The notes beneath the pieces are model-generated. The model was given only the letters and a program-made list of their open reading frames with translations, had not been told where the DNA came from and made no database searches. From NCBI RefSeq assembly GCF_036194065.1, contig NZ_CP108095.1, forward strand, positions 7,812,001 to 7,876,000: 64,000 nt of DNA, read 5' to 3'. Source of the DNA: Streptomyces sp. NBC_00239. Its GTDB lineage: Bacteria; Actinomycetota; Actinomycetes; Streptomycetales; Streptomycetaceae. A program made the position numbers and the translations under genes. This document shows, one piece after another, positions 9,079-17,650 of the stretch (its first letter is position 1; the number at the start of each line of letters is the position of its first letter).

Positions 9079-9129
9079 CCGGGGGCGGCCGTGTCCGCCC
9101 CCGGTAGGCGGCGCCCCGGCGCCTACCGG
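9079..9129 (-). terminator. Two overlapping hairpins after the GH31 gene
   Basis: Two 10-bp GC stems follow the stop codon of the GH31 gene: CCGGTAGGCG/CGCCTACCGG at 9101-9129 and CCGGGGGCGG/CCGCCCCCGG at 9079-9104. They share the four bases 9101-9104, so both cannot form fully at once. The position marks the end of the leftward sugar operon. Confidence 0.65.
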
Positions 9130-9134
9130 AGGCG

Positions 9135-10844
9135 TTACGGACGGTCGGACTCCGGGACGCTGCGGAAGTACGGCAGCCTATTCAGAGGGGCGTCCACCCA
9201 GACCGTTGCCGGGCCCGTGTACGAGCGGCCGTCGTCGGCCCGCCAGGTGCCCGGCGGGACGAGGACCTCGCGCCCGGCCGAGCCCTTGGTCACCACCGGC
9301 GCCACCATCAGGGAGTCGCCCAGCATGAACTGGTCGATGACCGTGGCGTAGCCCCGGTGCGGGAAGGCCCATTCCAGGGGGCGCTGGACCGGCTCGCCGG
9401 TGGCCGCGGCGTGTTCGGCGAGCGCGAGGATCTCCGGGGCGAACTCGGTGTGCAGGCGGGCGGCGTCGCGGACGATCGCGAGGGCGTCGGGAGAGAGCAC
9501 CCGCCACGGGGCCATCGAGAACTGCATCATCGGGAACAGCGCGGCGATCTGGGCGTACCGCACGAACAGTTCCTCGTCGAACCCCGCACCGCCCTCGCCC
9601 GGGACGAAGCGGAACTCGCCGCCGCCGATCATGTCGGGGCAGGTGAACGCATGGCCGGTCACCGCCTGGGCCAGGGCGATCGGGATCAGACCGGCCAGGC
9701 CGAACCGCCCCTCCCACAGGTGGTACTTGTCCTGCTGGCGTTGTGCGAGCGGCAGGCCCGCGGCCCGCCACGCGTCGCGGAACTCGTTGAGCGGCCAGTC
9801 CGTACCGAACCGGTTCCAGGCACGGGTGTACGCCTCCGGGTCCGCGCAGCCCAGCGCACGCCACCAGGGCGCGTCGCCGCCGTCGAACTTGAAGCCGTCG
9901 ATGCCGATGTCGTCGCGCAGGGCTTCCAGGCGGCCGGTCAGCCAGGCCCGCGCCCGCGGGTCGAGCAGGTCGAGGCCGGCGCTCCAGCCGTTCCACCACC
10001 AGGCGACCTTCGCGCGCCCGCCGGCGCCCGGCCCCGTCTCGGTGCCGGTGCCGGCACCGGAGTCGGAATCGGTGCCGGTGCCGGTGCCGGAGCCGGAGTC
10101 GGTGCCGGAGTCGGCGTCGGATCCGGCTTCCGTGTCGCGGACCAGCAGTCCCCGGTCGTTCAGCTGCCGCGCCGTGGGGGAGTCCGGGGTCACGTAGGGG
10201 ACCAGCCACAGCATCACCTTGAAGCCGAGCGCGTGGAGACGGGCGACCATGCCCGCAGGATCGGGGAAGCGCCCGGGGTGGAAGGACCAGTCGCCGTAGT
10301 CGTTGCTCCACCGGTCGTCGATCATGAGCACGCCGGGCGGGAAACCCTCCTCGACCAGCCGCTCCGCGTACGCCAGGACCTTCGCCTGGGTCGGCTCGAA
10401 CACCGTCTCGATCCACAGGTTGTACTGCGGAGCGCCGAAGAGGAGCGGGTCCGGCATCGTGCCGGACGGCGGGTAGTGGCGGGCCATCGCGTGCCGGTAC
10501 GCGGCCCGCAGATCGCCGCGCCCCTCGCCGCTTCCCCCGCCCGGTTCTTCGCCGTGCTCTTGGTCGTGCCGCTCGCCGTGCCCCTCGCCGTGCTCGATGA
10601 CCGCGTCCGGGTCGTGGGCCCGCGCGGTCAGCAGGCCGTCGGCGATCGTGAAGGTGAAGGGGTGCTCGCTGTGGACCCAGCGGCCCCGGTCGGACAGCAG
10701 CAGCGGCATGCCCTGGTTCGCCAGCACGTCACGCAGGTCGAAGGTGTAGCCGTCGGGGTACGGCATGTGCCGCCCCTCGGCGACCGCACCGCCCCACCAG
10801 CGTTCGCCGGCGAGGAGGGGCAGTACGAGTGTCGTCGTCGTCAT
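9135..10844 (-). CDS. Glycoside hydrolase family 31 enzyme
   Basis: 569 residues with no signal peptide, so probably a cytoplasmic enzyme acting on imported oligosaccharide. The GH31 barrel is visible as VLMIDDRWSNDYGDWSFHP, GFKVMLWLVPYVTPDS and the nucleophile strand GIDGFKFDGGD (Asp321 the presumed nucleophile). The KFDGGD form, rather than the WxDMNE of alpha-glucosidases, recalls the MYORG/alpha-galactosidase-like branch; alpha-xylosidase or alpha-glucosidase activity cannot be excluded. Two low-complexity insertions (about residues 84-110 and 239-276) come from GC-rich simple repeats. GAGGAG precedes the ATG by seven bases. It is last in the leftward operon, 49 bp after the binding-protein gene. 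Confidence 0.85.
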   Translation of the reverse strand: MTTTTLVLPLLAGERWWGGAVAEGRHMPYPDGYTFDLRDVLANQGMPLLLSDRGRWVHSEHPFTFTIADGLLTARAHDPDAVIEHGEGHGERHDQEHGEEPGGGSGEGRGDLRAAYRHAMARHYPPSGTMPDPLLFGAPQYNLWIETVFEPTQAKVLAYAERLVEEGFPPGVLMIDDRWSNDYGDWSFHPGRFPDPAGMVARLHALGFKVMLWLVPYVTPDSPTARQLNDRGLLVRDTEAGSDADSGTDSGSGTGTGTDSDSGAGTGTETGPGAGGRAKVAWWWNGWSAGLDLLDPRARAWLTGRLEALRDDIGIDGFKFDGGDAPWWRALGCADPEAYTRAWNRFGTDWPLNEFRDAWRAAGLPLAQRQQDKYHLWEGRFGLAGLIPIALAQAVTGHAFTCPDMIGGGEFRFVPGEGGAGFDEELFVRYAQIAALFPMMQFSMAPWRVLSPDALAIVRDAARLHTEFAPEILALAEHAAATGEPVQRPLEWAFPHRGYATVIDQFMLGDSLMVAPVVTKGSAGREVLVPPGTWRADDGRSYTGPATVWVDAPLNRLPYFRSVPESDRP

Positions 10845-10893
10845 ACGGTTTCTCCTCGTGCGGGCGCCGGTGCGCCGGGGTGCGCCGGGCGGA

Positions 10894-12246
10894 CTACTTG
10901 ACGGTGAAGCCCTGTTCCCTGCCGAAGGCCTTCAGCCGTTCCTGCCAGGTGGCCAGCGCGCCGGGCAGGTCGCCGCCGGGCTGGAGGGCCTGGCCGACGG
11001 AGTCCTTGAAGACGCTGTTCGCGTACACCTGGAACGGCAGGTACTGCCATCCGGGCCGGACGGCCTTCGACATGTCGGCGAAGATCCCGTTCGGCTTGCT
11101 GCCGGGGAAGAACGGCACCTCGGCGCCGCGGAAGCCGGGGTCGTCGAGCAGCAGCCGGGTCGCGGGGAACAGGCCGACCTCGGAGTTCAGGGACCTGACG
11201 GCCTCGGGGTCGGAGTTGAGCCACTGGGCGAAGGCCACCGAAGCCGCCTTGTTCTTCGCCTGCGTGGTCACCGCGACCGACGAGCCGCCGTTCTCGGCGC
11301 TGGCACCGCCGGGCATGGGGGCGACCGACCACTGGCCCTTGCTCTGCGGGATGTTCTGCTCCAGCACGGCGGGCGCCCAGGCCCCGGCCAGCCAGGTCGC
11401 GTACTTCCCGGAGGCCATCGACTTCCACCACGCGTCGTTCCAGCTCGCGGTGGATTCGACCAGCTTGTCGTCGATCAGCGGGCCCCAGGTGTCGGCATAG
11501 GCCTTGGCGCCGGTGTCCTCCGTGAGGTCGACGGTGACGTCCGTGGCGCCCCGGACGGCGTACGGCTTGCCGCCGAAGTCCCAGATGAGGCTGTTGGAGG
11601 CGCCCGCGTCGCCCGGGTCGACGTAGGTGATGTGGACGTCCGGGCCGGCCTTGCGGATCTTCCGGGCCAGCGCGCCGTACTCCTCCCAGGTCTTCGGCGG
11701 CTTCGCGCCGAACCGGTCGAGGATGTCCTTGCGGTAGAACATCGCCATCGGGCCGGTGTCCTGCGGTATCCCGTAGATCCCGCCGGCGACGCTGACCTGC
11801 GACCACGCCGACTCGGCGAACTTGTCCCGGAGGCCGGCCGCGCCGTAGTCGGCGAGGTTGACCAGTGACTTGGAGATCGCGAACTGGGGGAGCGCGAAGT
11901 ACTCGATCTGCGCGACGTCGGGGGCGCCCGTGCCCGCCTTGAGGGCGGTGGTCAGCTTGGTGTACTCGTCCTTGGACTGGCCCGCGTTGACGATCTTGAT
12001 CTTGACCTTCGGGTACTTCCTCTCGAAGAGCGCGACCGTCTTCTCGATGTTCGGGACCCACGTCCAGAAGGTGATCTCGGCGGGCTTGCCCAACGCGGCC
12101 CGCACGGCCGCCGCGTCGCCCTTGCCGCCGCCGTCGCCGTCCGAGGCCCCGGAGCCGCCACCGCATGCGGCGAGGGCCAGGGAGAGGGCCGCGACGGCGG
12201 CCGTGGTGAGTGCGCGGGGGAGCGTACGGGTGGGGGTTCTGCTCAT
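10894..12246 (-). CDS. ABC transporter sugar-binding lipoprotein
   Basis: 450 residues with a lipoprotein signal ending in the lipobox LALAAC, then a flexible Gly/Ser linker. The body is a family 1 extracellular solute-binding protein (AEITFWTWVPNIEKTVALFERKYPKVKIKIVN; later GIYGIPQDTGPMAMFYRKDILDRFG). It captures an oligosaccharide for the two permeases encoded just upstream in the same operon. Which sugar is not evident; the linked GH31, GH42 and GH5 enzymes point to plant or microbial glycans containing galactose or related sugars. GAAGGA lies nine bases before the ATG. Confidence 0.92.
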   Translation of the reverse strand: MSRTPTRTLPRALTTAAVAALSLALAACGGGSGASDGDGGGKGDAAAVRAALGKPAEITFWTWVPNIEKTVALFERKYPKVKIKIVNAGQSKDEYTKLTTALKAGTGAPDVAQIEYFALPQFAISKSLVNLADYGAAGLRDKFAESAWSQVSVAGGIYGIPQDTGPMAMFYRKDILDRFGAKPPKTWEEYGALARKIRKAGPDVHITYVDPGDAGASNSLIWDFGGKPYAVRGATDVTVDLTEDTGAKAYADTWGPLIDDKLVESTASWNDAWWKSMASGKYATWLAGAWAPAVLEQNIPQSKGQWSVAPMPGGASAENGGSSVAVTTQAKNKAASVAFAQWLNSDPEAVRSLNSEVGLFPATRLLLDDPGFRGAEVPFFPGSKPNGIFADMSKAVRPGWQYLPFQVYANSVFKDSVGQALQPGGDLPGALATWQERLKAFGREQGFTVK

Positions 12247-12289
12247 GTCGAATCCTTCGTCGTGGAGGGAGGGGGCACCGGGGCGTGCG

Positions 12290-13183
12290 CTACTGCTTGA
12301 CCCCGCCGGCGGCGAGCCCCGACTGCCAGTACCGCTGGAGGAAGAGGAACGCGACGACCAGCGGGACGATGGCCAGCAGGCTGCCGGTGATCACCAGGGG
12401 GAGGATCGGGATGGCGCCGGCGCCGCTGCCGCCCTGGGCGAGCGAGTCCCACTGGCGCAGCCCCACCGTGAGGGGGAACAGCTCCGGATCGTTGAGGACG
12501 ATCAGCGGCAGGAAGTAGTTGTTCCAGGTGGAGACGAGGGCGAACAGCAGCACGGTGACGAAGCCGGGAGCCAGCAGGCGCAGCGAGATGGTGGCGAAGA
12601 TCCGCAGCTCCCCGGCGCCGTCGATGCGCGCGGCCTCCAGCATCGCGTCCGGCACGGCATCGGCCGCGTACACCCGCATCAGGTAGAGCCCGAAGGGGCT
12701 GGCGAGGGAGGGCAGCAGCACCGCCCACGGCGTGTTGACGATGCCCATGTCACTGAACAGCAGGTACGTGGGGACGGCCAGGGCCGTCGCCGGGATCGAG
12801 ATCGCGCCGATGACCAGGGCCGACAGCGCCCGGCGGCCGGCGAACTCGTACTTGGCCAGGGCGTACCCGCCCATCGTCGCGATGACCGAGGCCCCGCCCG
12901 CGCCCACCACCGAGTAGAGCAGCGTGTTGCCGAACCAGCGCAGGTAGATCCCGTCGTCGTACGTGAACACGTCGCGGATGTTGTCGAAGAGGTGGAAACC
13001 GTCCCCGAACCACAGGCCGTGCGAGTCGAACAGGGTCTGGTTGGACTTGGTGGCGCTGATGGCCAGCCAGACCAGGGGGACCAGGGTGTACGCGAGCATC
13101 AGGCCCATCGCCACGGTCAGGGCGGCGGACCTGCCCGGCCGGTGGCGGCGCCGGCGCCGGCGGGCGGTGGCGGTGCCGGTCAC
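12290..13183 (-). CDS. Sugar ABC transporter permease (MalG-like)
   Basis: 297 residues, six membrane segments expected. The EAA loop region reads EAARIDGAGELRIFATISLRLLAPG, the cytoplasmic contact site for the ATPase. The C-terminus FLFLQRYWQSGLAAGGVKQ is typical of MalG-type proteins. The start is GTG, overlapping the stop of the other permease gene (GTGA) with GGGAG upstream; the longer open frame is an artefact reading across its partner. The basic N-terminus (ATARRRRRRHRPGR) is cytoplasmic. It works with the MalF-like partner and the lipoprotein; no ATPase gene is nearby. Confidence 0.92.
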   Translation of the reverse strand: MTGTATARRRRRRHRPGRSAALTVAMGLMLAYTLVPLVWLAISATKSNQTLFDSHGLWFGDGFHLFDNIRDVFTYDDGIYLRWFGNTLLYSVVGAGGASVIATMGGYALAKYEFAGRRALSALVIGAISIPATALAVPTYLLFSDMGIVNTPWAVLLPSLASPFGLYLMRVYAADAVPDAMLEAARIDGAGELRIFATISLRLLAPGFVTVLLFALVSTWNNYFLPLIVLNDPELFPLTVGLRQWDSLAQGGSGAGAIPILPLVITGSLLAIVPLVVAFLFLQRYWQSGLAAGGVKQ

Positions 13184-14067
13184 AGGAGGCGCTCCCTTCG
13201 GGCGGTGGCCAGCTGGACCACGTACGCGACGATCACGGTGACCAGGCCGAGCAGGACGGCGACGGCGGCCGAGTAGTTGAACTGGCGCCCGTCGAAGGCG
13301 AGGCTGTACGCGTACATGTTGGGCGTGTAGTTCGTGGTGACGGCGGCGGGAGCCAGGGCCTGGAGGACGCTCGGCTCGTTGAAGAGCTGGAAGCTGCCGA
13401 TCACCGAGAACGTGGTGGCCAGCAGCAGGGCCGGGCGCAGCGCCGGGAGTTTGATGCTGAACGCCTTGCGGACGGCGCCGGCGCCGTCGACCTCGGCCGC
13501 CTCGTACAGCTCCCGGGGGATGGAGCGCAGCGCGGCGTAGAAGATCAGCATGTTGTAGCCGACGTACGACCACGTGACGATGTTGCCGATCGACGCGAGC
13601 ATCCAGCTGCCGGAGAGCAGGTCGGGCAGCTCGGTGTGCAGGAGGTCGCCGACCTCGCCGGCCAGGCCGAAGCGGTCGCCGTACAGGTACCCCCACATCA
13701 GGGCCGCGACCACGCCGGGAACGGCGTAGGGCACGAAGATGCCGATGCGGAACAGTCCCGGCGCGTGCAGCCGTCCGCTGTCGATCGCGAGGGCGGCCAG
13801 GAGGGCCAGGCCGAGCATGAGCGGGACCTGGATCGCGAAGAAGACCGCCACGCGGCCGAGTCCGGCGTGGAACAGGCCGTCCTGGAACGCCTTGGCGTAG
13901 TTGTCCAGCCCGGAGAAGACCTTCCCGCCGATCATGCGCTCCTGGTACAGGCTCAGGTTGACCGAGTACACCAGCGGGGCGACGACTCCGATGCCGAAGG
14001 CGCCCAGGAACGGCAGGAAGAACGCGTAGGCGGTGAGGTTGCGCTGGACGGCGCCGCGTCGCCTCAC
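13180..14067 (-). CDS. Sugar ABC transporter permease (MalF-like)
   Basis: About 295 residues; NLTAYAFFLPFLGAFGIGVVAP is the first membrane segment and EAAEVDGAGAVRKAFSIKLPALRP the EAA loop. It is first gene of the leftward operon and overlaps the MalG-like gene by four bases. The start is uncertain. I use the GTG of VRRRGAVQRN, which fits family length but lacks a clear ribosome site. The alternative in-frame GTG at 14166 lies at the edge of the LacI-type operator and would add a non-family extension. A GGAGG at about 14141-14145 leads to an out-of-frame GTG, possibly a short leader peptide. Confidence 0.88.
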   Translation of the reverse strand: MRRRGAVQRNLTAYAFFLPFLGAFGIGVVAPLVYSVNLSLYQERMIGGKVFSGLDNYAKAFQDGLFHAGLGRVAVFFAIQVPLMLGLALLAALAIDSGRLHAPGLFRIGIFVPYAVPGVVAALMWGYLYGDRFGLAGEVGDLLHTELPDLLSGSWMLASIGNIVTWSYVGYNMLIFYAALRSIPRELYEAAEVDGAGAVRKAFSIKLPALRPALLLATTFSVIGSFQLFNEPSVLQALAPAAVTTNYTPNMYAYSLAFDGRQFNYSAAVAVLLGLVTVIVAYVVQLATARRERLL

Positions 14068-14151
14068 CGCGGTTGCCGGCGTATGCGGCAGGTGGTGCCG
14101 GCAGCGCCCACCGGGGCTTGATCGACTCTCACGGACGGAACCTCCGATGCA

Positions 14152-14165
14152 TGTTAGCGCCAACA
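14152..14165. promoter_or_regulatory. LacI-family operator 1 (permease side)
   Basis: TGTTAGCGCCAACA is a 14-bp palindrome with one mismatch and a central CG, as in LacI/GalR operators. It lies just upstream of the permease operon and shares the consensus TGTTnGCGCnAACA with the second site at 14342. It is the probable binding site for the LacI protein encoded at 14430. Confidence 0.75.
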
Positions 14166-14296
14166 CGGCGGCGCGGTTCGGAAGTGTGTCGACCGCGCTC
14201 CGCGGGTGTCAAGGGTTTTGGCAGTTGTGCTGTCGCATCGTCAATTCCCTTGATTTCCATGGCTCGTCGGCGATTGGGAGTGCGGCGGGGAATGTG

Positions 14297-14325
14297 TTGA
14301 CTTCCTTGCGTCCGCTCGACAATCT
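14297..14325 (+). promoter_or_regulatory. Promoter of the lacI-GH42-GH5 operon
   Basis: TTGACT and CAATCT are separated by 17 bp, a good match to the main vegetative sigma-factor consensus. The expected transcription start (near 14332) lies just ahead of the operator at 14342, so repressor bound there would block the polymerase. Confidence 0.6.
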
Positions 14326-14341
14326 GTTGCCCGGCTCTTCA

Positions 14342-14355
14342 TGTTCGCGCAAACA
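14342..14355. promoter_or_regulatory. LacI-family operator 2 (regulator side)
   Basis: TGTTCGCGCAAACA, within an 18-bp near-palindrome that begins CATG and ends CATG. It has the same half-site as the operator at 14152 and sits between the promoter and start codon of the regulator gene, suggesting autoregulation of the whole locus. Confidence 0.75.
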
Positions 14356-14429
14356 TGAGGAGGCGTCAGGCCGGGGTCGGGGCAAGGCCCGGGCAGGCGT
14401 CGGCATCACCCTGCGAGAGGAACTGCACC

Positions 14430-15497
14430 ATGGCGAAGGATGGGCAGCGGCCGGACGGGCCGCGGCCGCGCAAGCCCCGTTCCCCGGCCGCCGATCGCCC
14501 CCGGCCGCCGTCGATGGCGGACGTCGCGGCCGTGGCCGGGGTTTCGGCGCAGACCGTCTCCCGCGTGCTCAACGCGACCGCCCGCGTCGACGACGCCACC
14601 CGCGACCGGGTCGTCCGGGCCGTGCGCATGCTCGGATACCGGCCCAACACCGCCGCCCGGGCGCTGGCCACCGGCAGGTTCCGGATGATCGGAGTCATCA
14701 GCTTCGACCTCAAGGCGCACGGCAACGCCCGCACGCTGGAGTCGATCGTCTCGGCCGTGCAGTCCACCGAGTACTCGGTCAACGTCGTCGTCCCACAGGC
14801 GCAGACCCCCGAGGCGGTGCTGGACGCCTTCCGCAGGCTCAGCGGCCACGCCGTGGACGGGGTCATCGTGAACGAGGCGCAGATCCTGGCAGGTTCGCTG
14901 ATGCTCCCGCTGGGGCTCCCCGTCGTGGTCGTCGACGGCGGCGACGACCACTCCTACCCCGGCGTCCACACCGACCACGCGGCCGGTGCGGAGATCGCCG
15001 TCAACCACCTGCTGGGGCTCGGCCACACCACGGTGTGGCACCTGGCCGGCCCGCAGGACTCCCACCCCGCGCGCCGCCGCGCCGAAGCGTGGCAGCGCAC
15101 GCTACGGGCGGCGGGTGCCCCGGTCCCGCCGGTCGTCCACGGCGACTGGAGCGCCGAGAGCGGCTACCGGGCCGGGCACGAACTCGCCGGCCGGCCGGAG
15201 GTCACCGCCGTGTTCGCCGCCAACGACCAGATGGCGCTCGGGCTGGTCCGGGCCCTCCACGACGCGGGGCGCTCGGTGCCGCGGGACGTGAGCGTGGTCG
15301 GCTTCGACAACATCACGGAATCCGCCTACTTCCTCCCGCCCCTGACCACCGTCGACCAGGACCTCTCCCGGGTCGGAGCGGCATGCGTGGAGCGGCTCCT
15401 CGGGCAGATCGACGGCCACGTGCCGACGGACGCCTCCGTCGTGTCGGTCGGGCCGACGCTGGTGGAGCGTGCCAGCGCGGCCCCGCCGCGGGCCTGA
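14430..15497 (+). CDS. LacI-family transcriptional repressor
   Basis: 355 residues. The LacI helix-turn-helix and hinge are SMADVAAVAGVSAQTVSRVL, with the hinge near RPNTAARALATG; the rest is a periplasmic-binding-like sugar-sensing domain (ANDQMALGLVRALHDAGRSVPRDVSVVGFDN). I choose the ATG of MAKDGQRPDG because AGAGGA lies eight bases upstream; the longer frame starts inside the operator. It heads the rightward operon, 42 bp before the beta-galactosidase gene, and diverges from the transport operon. It probably represses both until a sugar derived from the substrate binds. Confidence 0.92.
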   Translation: MAKDGQRPDGPRPRKPRSPAADRPRPPSMADVAAVAGVSAQTVSRVLNATARVDDATRDRVVRAVRMLGYRPNTAARALATGRFRMIGVISFDLKAHGNARTLESIVSAVQSTEYSVNVVVPQAQTPEAVLDAFRRLSGHAVDGVIVNEAQILAGSLMLPLGLPVVVVDGGDDHSYPGVHTDHAAGAEIAVNHLLGLGHTTVWHLAGPQDSHPARRRAEAWQRTLRAAGAPVPPVVHGDWSAESGYRAGHELAGRPEVTAVFAANDQMALGLVRALHDAGRSVPRDVSVVGFDNITESAYFLPPLTTVDQDLSRVGAACVERLLGQIDGHVPTDASVVSVGPTLVERASAAPPRA

Positions 15498-15539
15498 GCC
15501 CCGTCCCGAGTCCTGAAACTCCCCGAAGGAGTACGCCAG

Positions 15540-17594
15540 ATGAACTCCCCGGCACCAGACCGTGCCCGAAACCTCCGCGCCCGACTGGGCGGTCTCGGAT
15601 TCGGCGGCGACTACAACCCCGAGCAGTGGGACGCAGCCACCCGCGCCGAGGACCTGCACCTCATGAACGAGGCCGGGGTCAACCTCGTCAACCTCGCCGT
15701 CTTCGCCTGGGCCCGCGTCGAACCGGCCCGCGACGCCTACGACTTCGGCTTCTTCGACACCGTCATGGACGACCTGGCCGCCCACGGCATCACCGCCAAC
15801 CTCGCCACCATGACCGCCTCGCCGCCCCCGTGGCTCGCCGCCGAGCACCCGGAGATCCTGCCCGTCACCGCCTCCGGAGGCGTCCTGTCACCGGGCGGCC
15901 GCCAGCACTTCTGCCCGTCCAGCCCGGTCTTCCGCGACCGGGCCGTGCGCCTGGCCGAAGCCGTCGCCGCCCACTACCGCGACCACCCGGCGCTGGGCGT
16001 CTGGCACGTCGGCAACGAGTACGGCATCCACGTCGCCGAATGCTTCTGCGACACCTCCGCCGCCGACTTCCGCCGCTGGCTGACGGACCGCTACGGCGAC
16101 ATCGACGCCCTCAACGACGCCTGGTCCACCGACTTCTGGTCCCAGCGCTACACCGGCTTCGACCAGATCGCGCCCCCGCGCGCCGCACCCACCTACCCCA
16201 ACCCCTCCCAGCAACTCGACTTCAAACGGTTCAGCAGCGACGCGCTGCGCACCTGCTTCACCCTCGAACGCGACGCCCTGCGCCGCATCACCCCCGACGT
16301 CCCGGTCACCACGAACTTCCTCGCCGGACACAAGTCGGTCGACGTCCAGCGCTGGGCGCCGGAGATGGACCTCCTCGCCCTCGACAGCTACCCCGACCCG
16401 CACGAGGAGTCGGCGCACATCGGCGCGGCGCTCTCGTACGACGTCCTGCGCGGCGCGGCCGACGGAAGGCCGTGGCTGCTGACCGAGCAGGCGCCCTCCG
16501 CCGTCAACTGGCGCGACCGCAACGCGGGCAAGAGCCCGGGCCGGATGCGGCTGTGGAGCTGGCAGGCCGTCGCGCAGGGCGCGGACGCCGTCATGTACTT
16601 CCAGTGGCGCCAGTCCCGCGGGGGCGCGGAGAAGTTCCACTCGGGCATGGTGCCGCACGCCGGAGCCGAGACCCGGGTGCACGCCGAAGTGCGCGAGCTG
16701 GGCCGTGAACTGGCCCTGGCGCCCGAACTGGCCGGTACGCGCCTCCGCAACGAGGTCGCGATCGTCTTCGACTGGGACAACTGGTGGGCCCTGGAACTCG
16801 ACTCGCACCCCTCGAACGGCGTGCAGTGTCTCGACCGGGTCCTCGACCACTACACCCCGCTGTTCGAAGCCGGCGTCGGCATCGACGTCGTACACCCCTC
16901 GGCGGACCTCTCGCCGTACAAGCTGCTGGTGCTGCCCAGCCACTACCTGCTGTCGGCCGAGCACGCCGCGCGGATCGCCGCGTTCGTGGCGGCCGGGGGC
17001 GGTCTCCTCGCCTCCTTCTTCACCGGGATCGTCGACGAGCACGACCGCGTGCACATGGGCGGCTATCCCGCCCCGCTCGGCGACGTACTGGGCCTGCGGG
17101 TCGAGGAGTTCTGGCCGGCCGCGGAGGGTGAGACGGTCGCGCTGCGCGCGGCGGACGCGAACTCCCCGGCCCCCGCCGCGGGTTCGCTGTGGCGCGAGGA
17201 CGTGAAACTCGCCGGCGCCCGCCCCGAACTCTTCTTCGCCGGACCCGACTGGGACGACGACCGCCCGGCGGCCACGGTCCACACCCACGGCGCGGGCACG
17301 GCCCGCTACGTCGCGACCCGCCCGGACCCCGGCACGATGCGCGCGCTCGTCGACCGCGCACTCGCCGACGCCGGAGTCGGCGCGGTCCTGCCCGGGCTGC
17401 CCGCGGGCGTCCAGGCGACCCTCCGGCACGGGGCGGACCACGACGTCCTCGTCCTGCTCAACCACACCGAGGAGAAGCACGAGGTCTCCCTCCCGGCGGG
17501 CCGCCTCGACCTCCTCGACGTCCGACGGCCCGCCGTCCGGCACGTGACCCTCGCCCCACGCGGCGTCGCCGTCCTCGGTAGCGCCGGCACCTGA
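15540..17594 (+). CDS. Beta-galactosidase, glycoside hydrolase family 42
   Basis: 684 residues, normal for GH42. The opening FGGDYNPEQW is diagnostic; the acid/base is Glu160 in WHVGNEYG and the nucleophile Glu316 in WLLTEQAPS. The trimerisation and C-terminal beta domains follow (GGLLASFFTGIVDEHDRVH, then the C-terminal VLVLLNHTEEKHEVSLP). No signal peptide, so it acts in the cytoplasm on imported beta-galactosides. GAAGGAG precedes the ATG. It lies between the regulator and the secreted GH5 gene on the same strand, 56 bp before the latter, and is presumably controlled by the LacI protein. Confidence 0.93.
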   Translation: MNSPAPDRARNLRARLGGLGFGGDYNPEQWDAATRAEDLHLMNEAGVNLVNLAVFAWARVEPARDAYDFGFFDTVMDDLAAHGITANLATMTASPPPWLAAEHPEILPVTASGGVLSPGGRQHFCPSSPVFRDRAVRLAEAVAAHYRDHPALGVWHVGNEYGIHVAECFCDTSAADFRRWLTDRYGDIDALNDAWSTDFWSQRYTGFDQIAPPRAAPTYPNPSQQLDFKRFSSDALRTCFTLERDALRRITPDVPVTTNFLAGHKSVDVQRWAPEMDLLALDSYPDPHEESAHIGAALSYDVLRGAADGRPWLLTEQAPSAVNWRDRNAGKSPGRMRLWSWQAVAQGADAVMYFQWRQSRGGAEKFHSGMVPHAGAETRVHAEVRELGRELALAPELAGTRLRNEVAIVFDWDNWWALELDSHPSNGVQCLDRVLDHYTPLFEAGVGIDVVHPSADLSPYKLLVLPSHYLLSAEHAARIAAFVAAGGGLLASFFTGIVDEHDRVHMGGYPAPLGDVLGLRVEEFWPAAEGETVALRAADANSPAPAAGSLWREDVKLAGARPELFFAGPDWDDDRPAATVHTHGAGTARYVATRPDPGTMRALVDRALADAGVGAVLPGLPAGVQATLRHGADHDVLVLLNHTEEKHEVSLPAGRLDLLDVRRPAVRHVTLAPRGVAVLGSAGT

Positions 17595-17650
17595 ACACCC
17601 CGGACGTCCCACCCGCACGCCCCACGACCCCAAGCCCCTCGGAGGGCACA

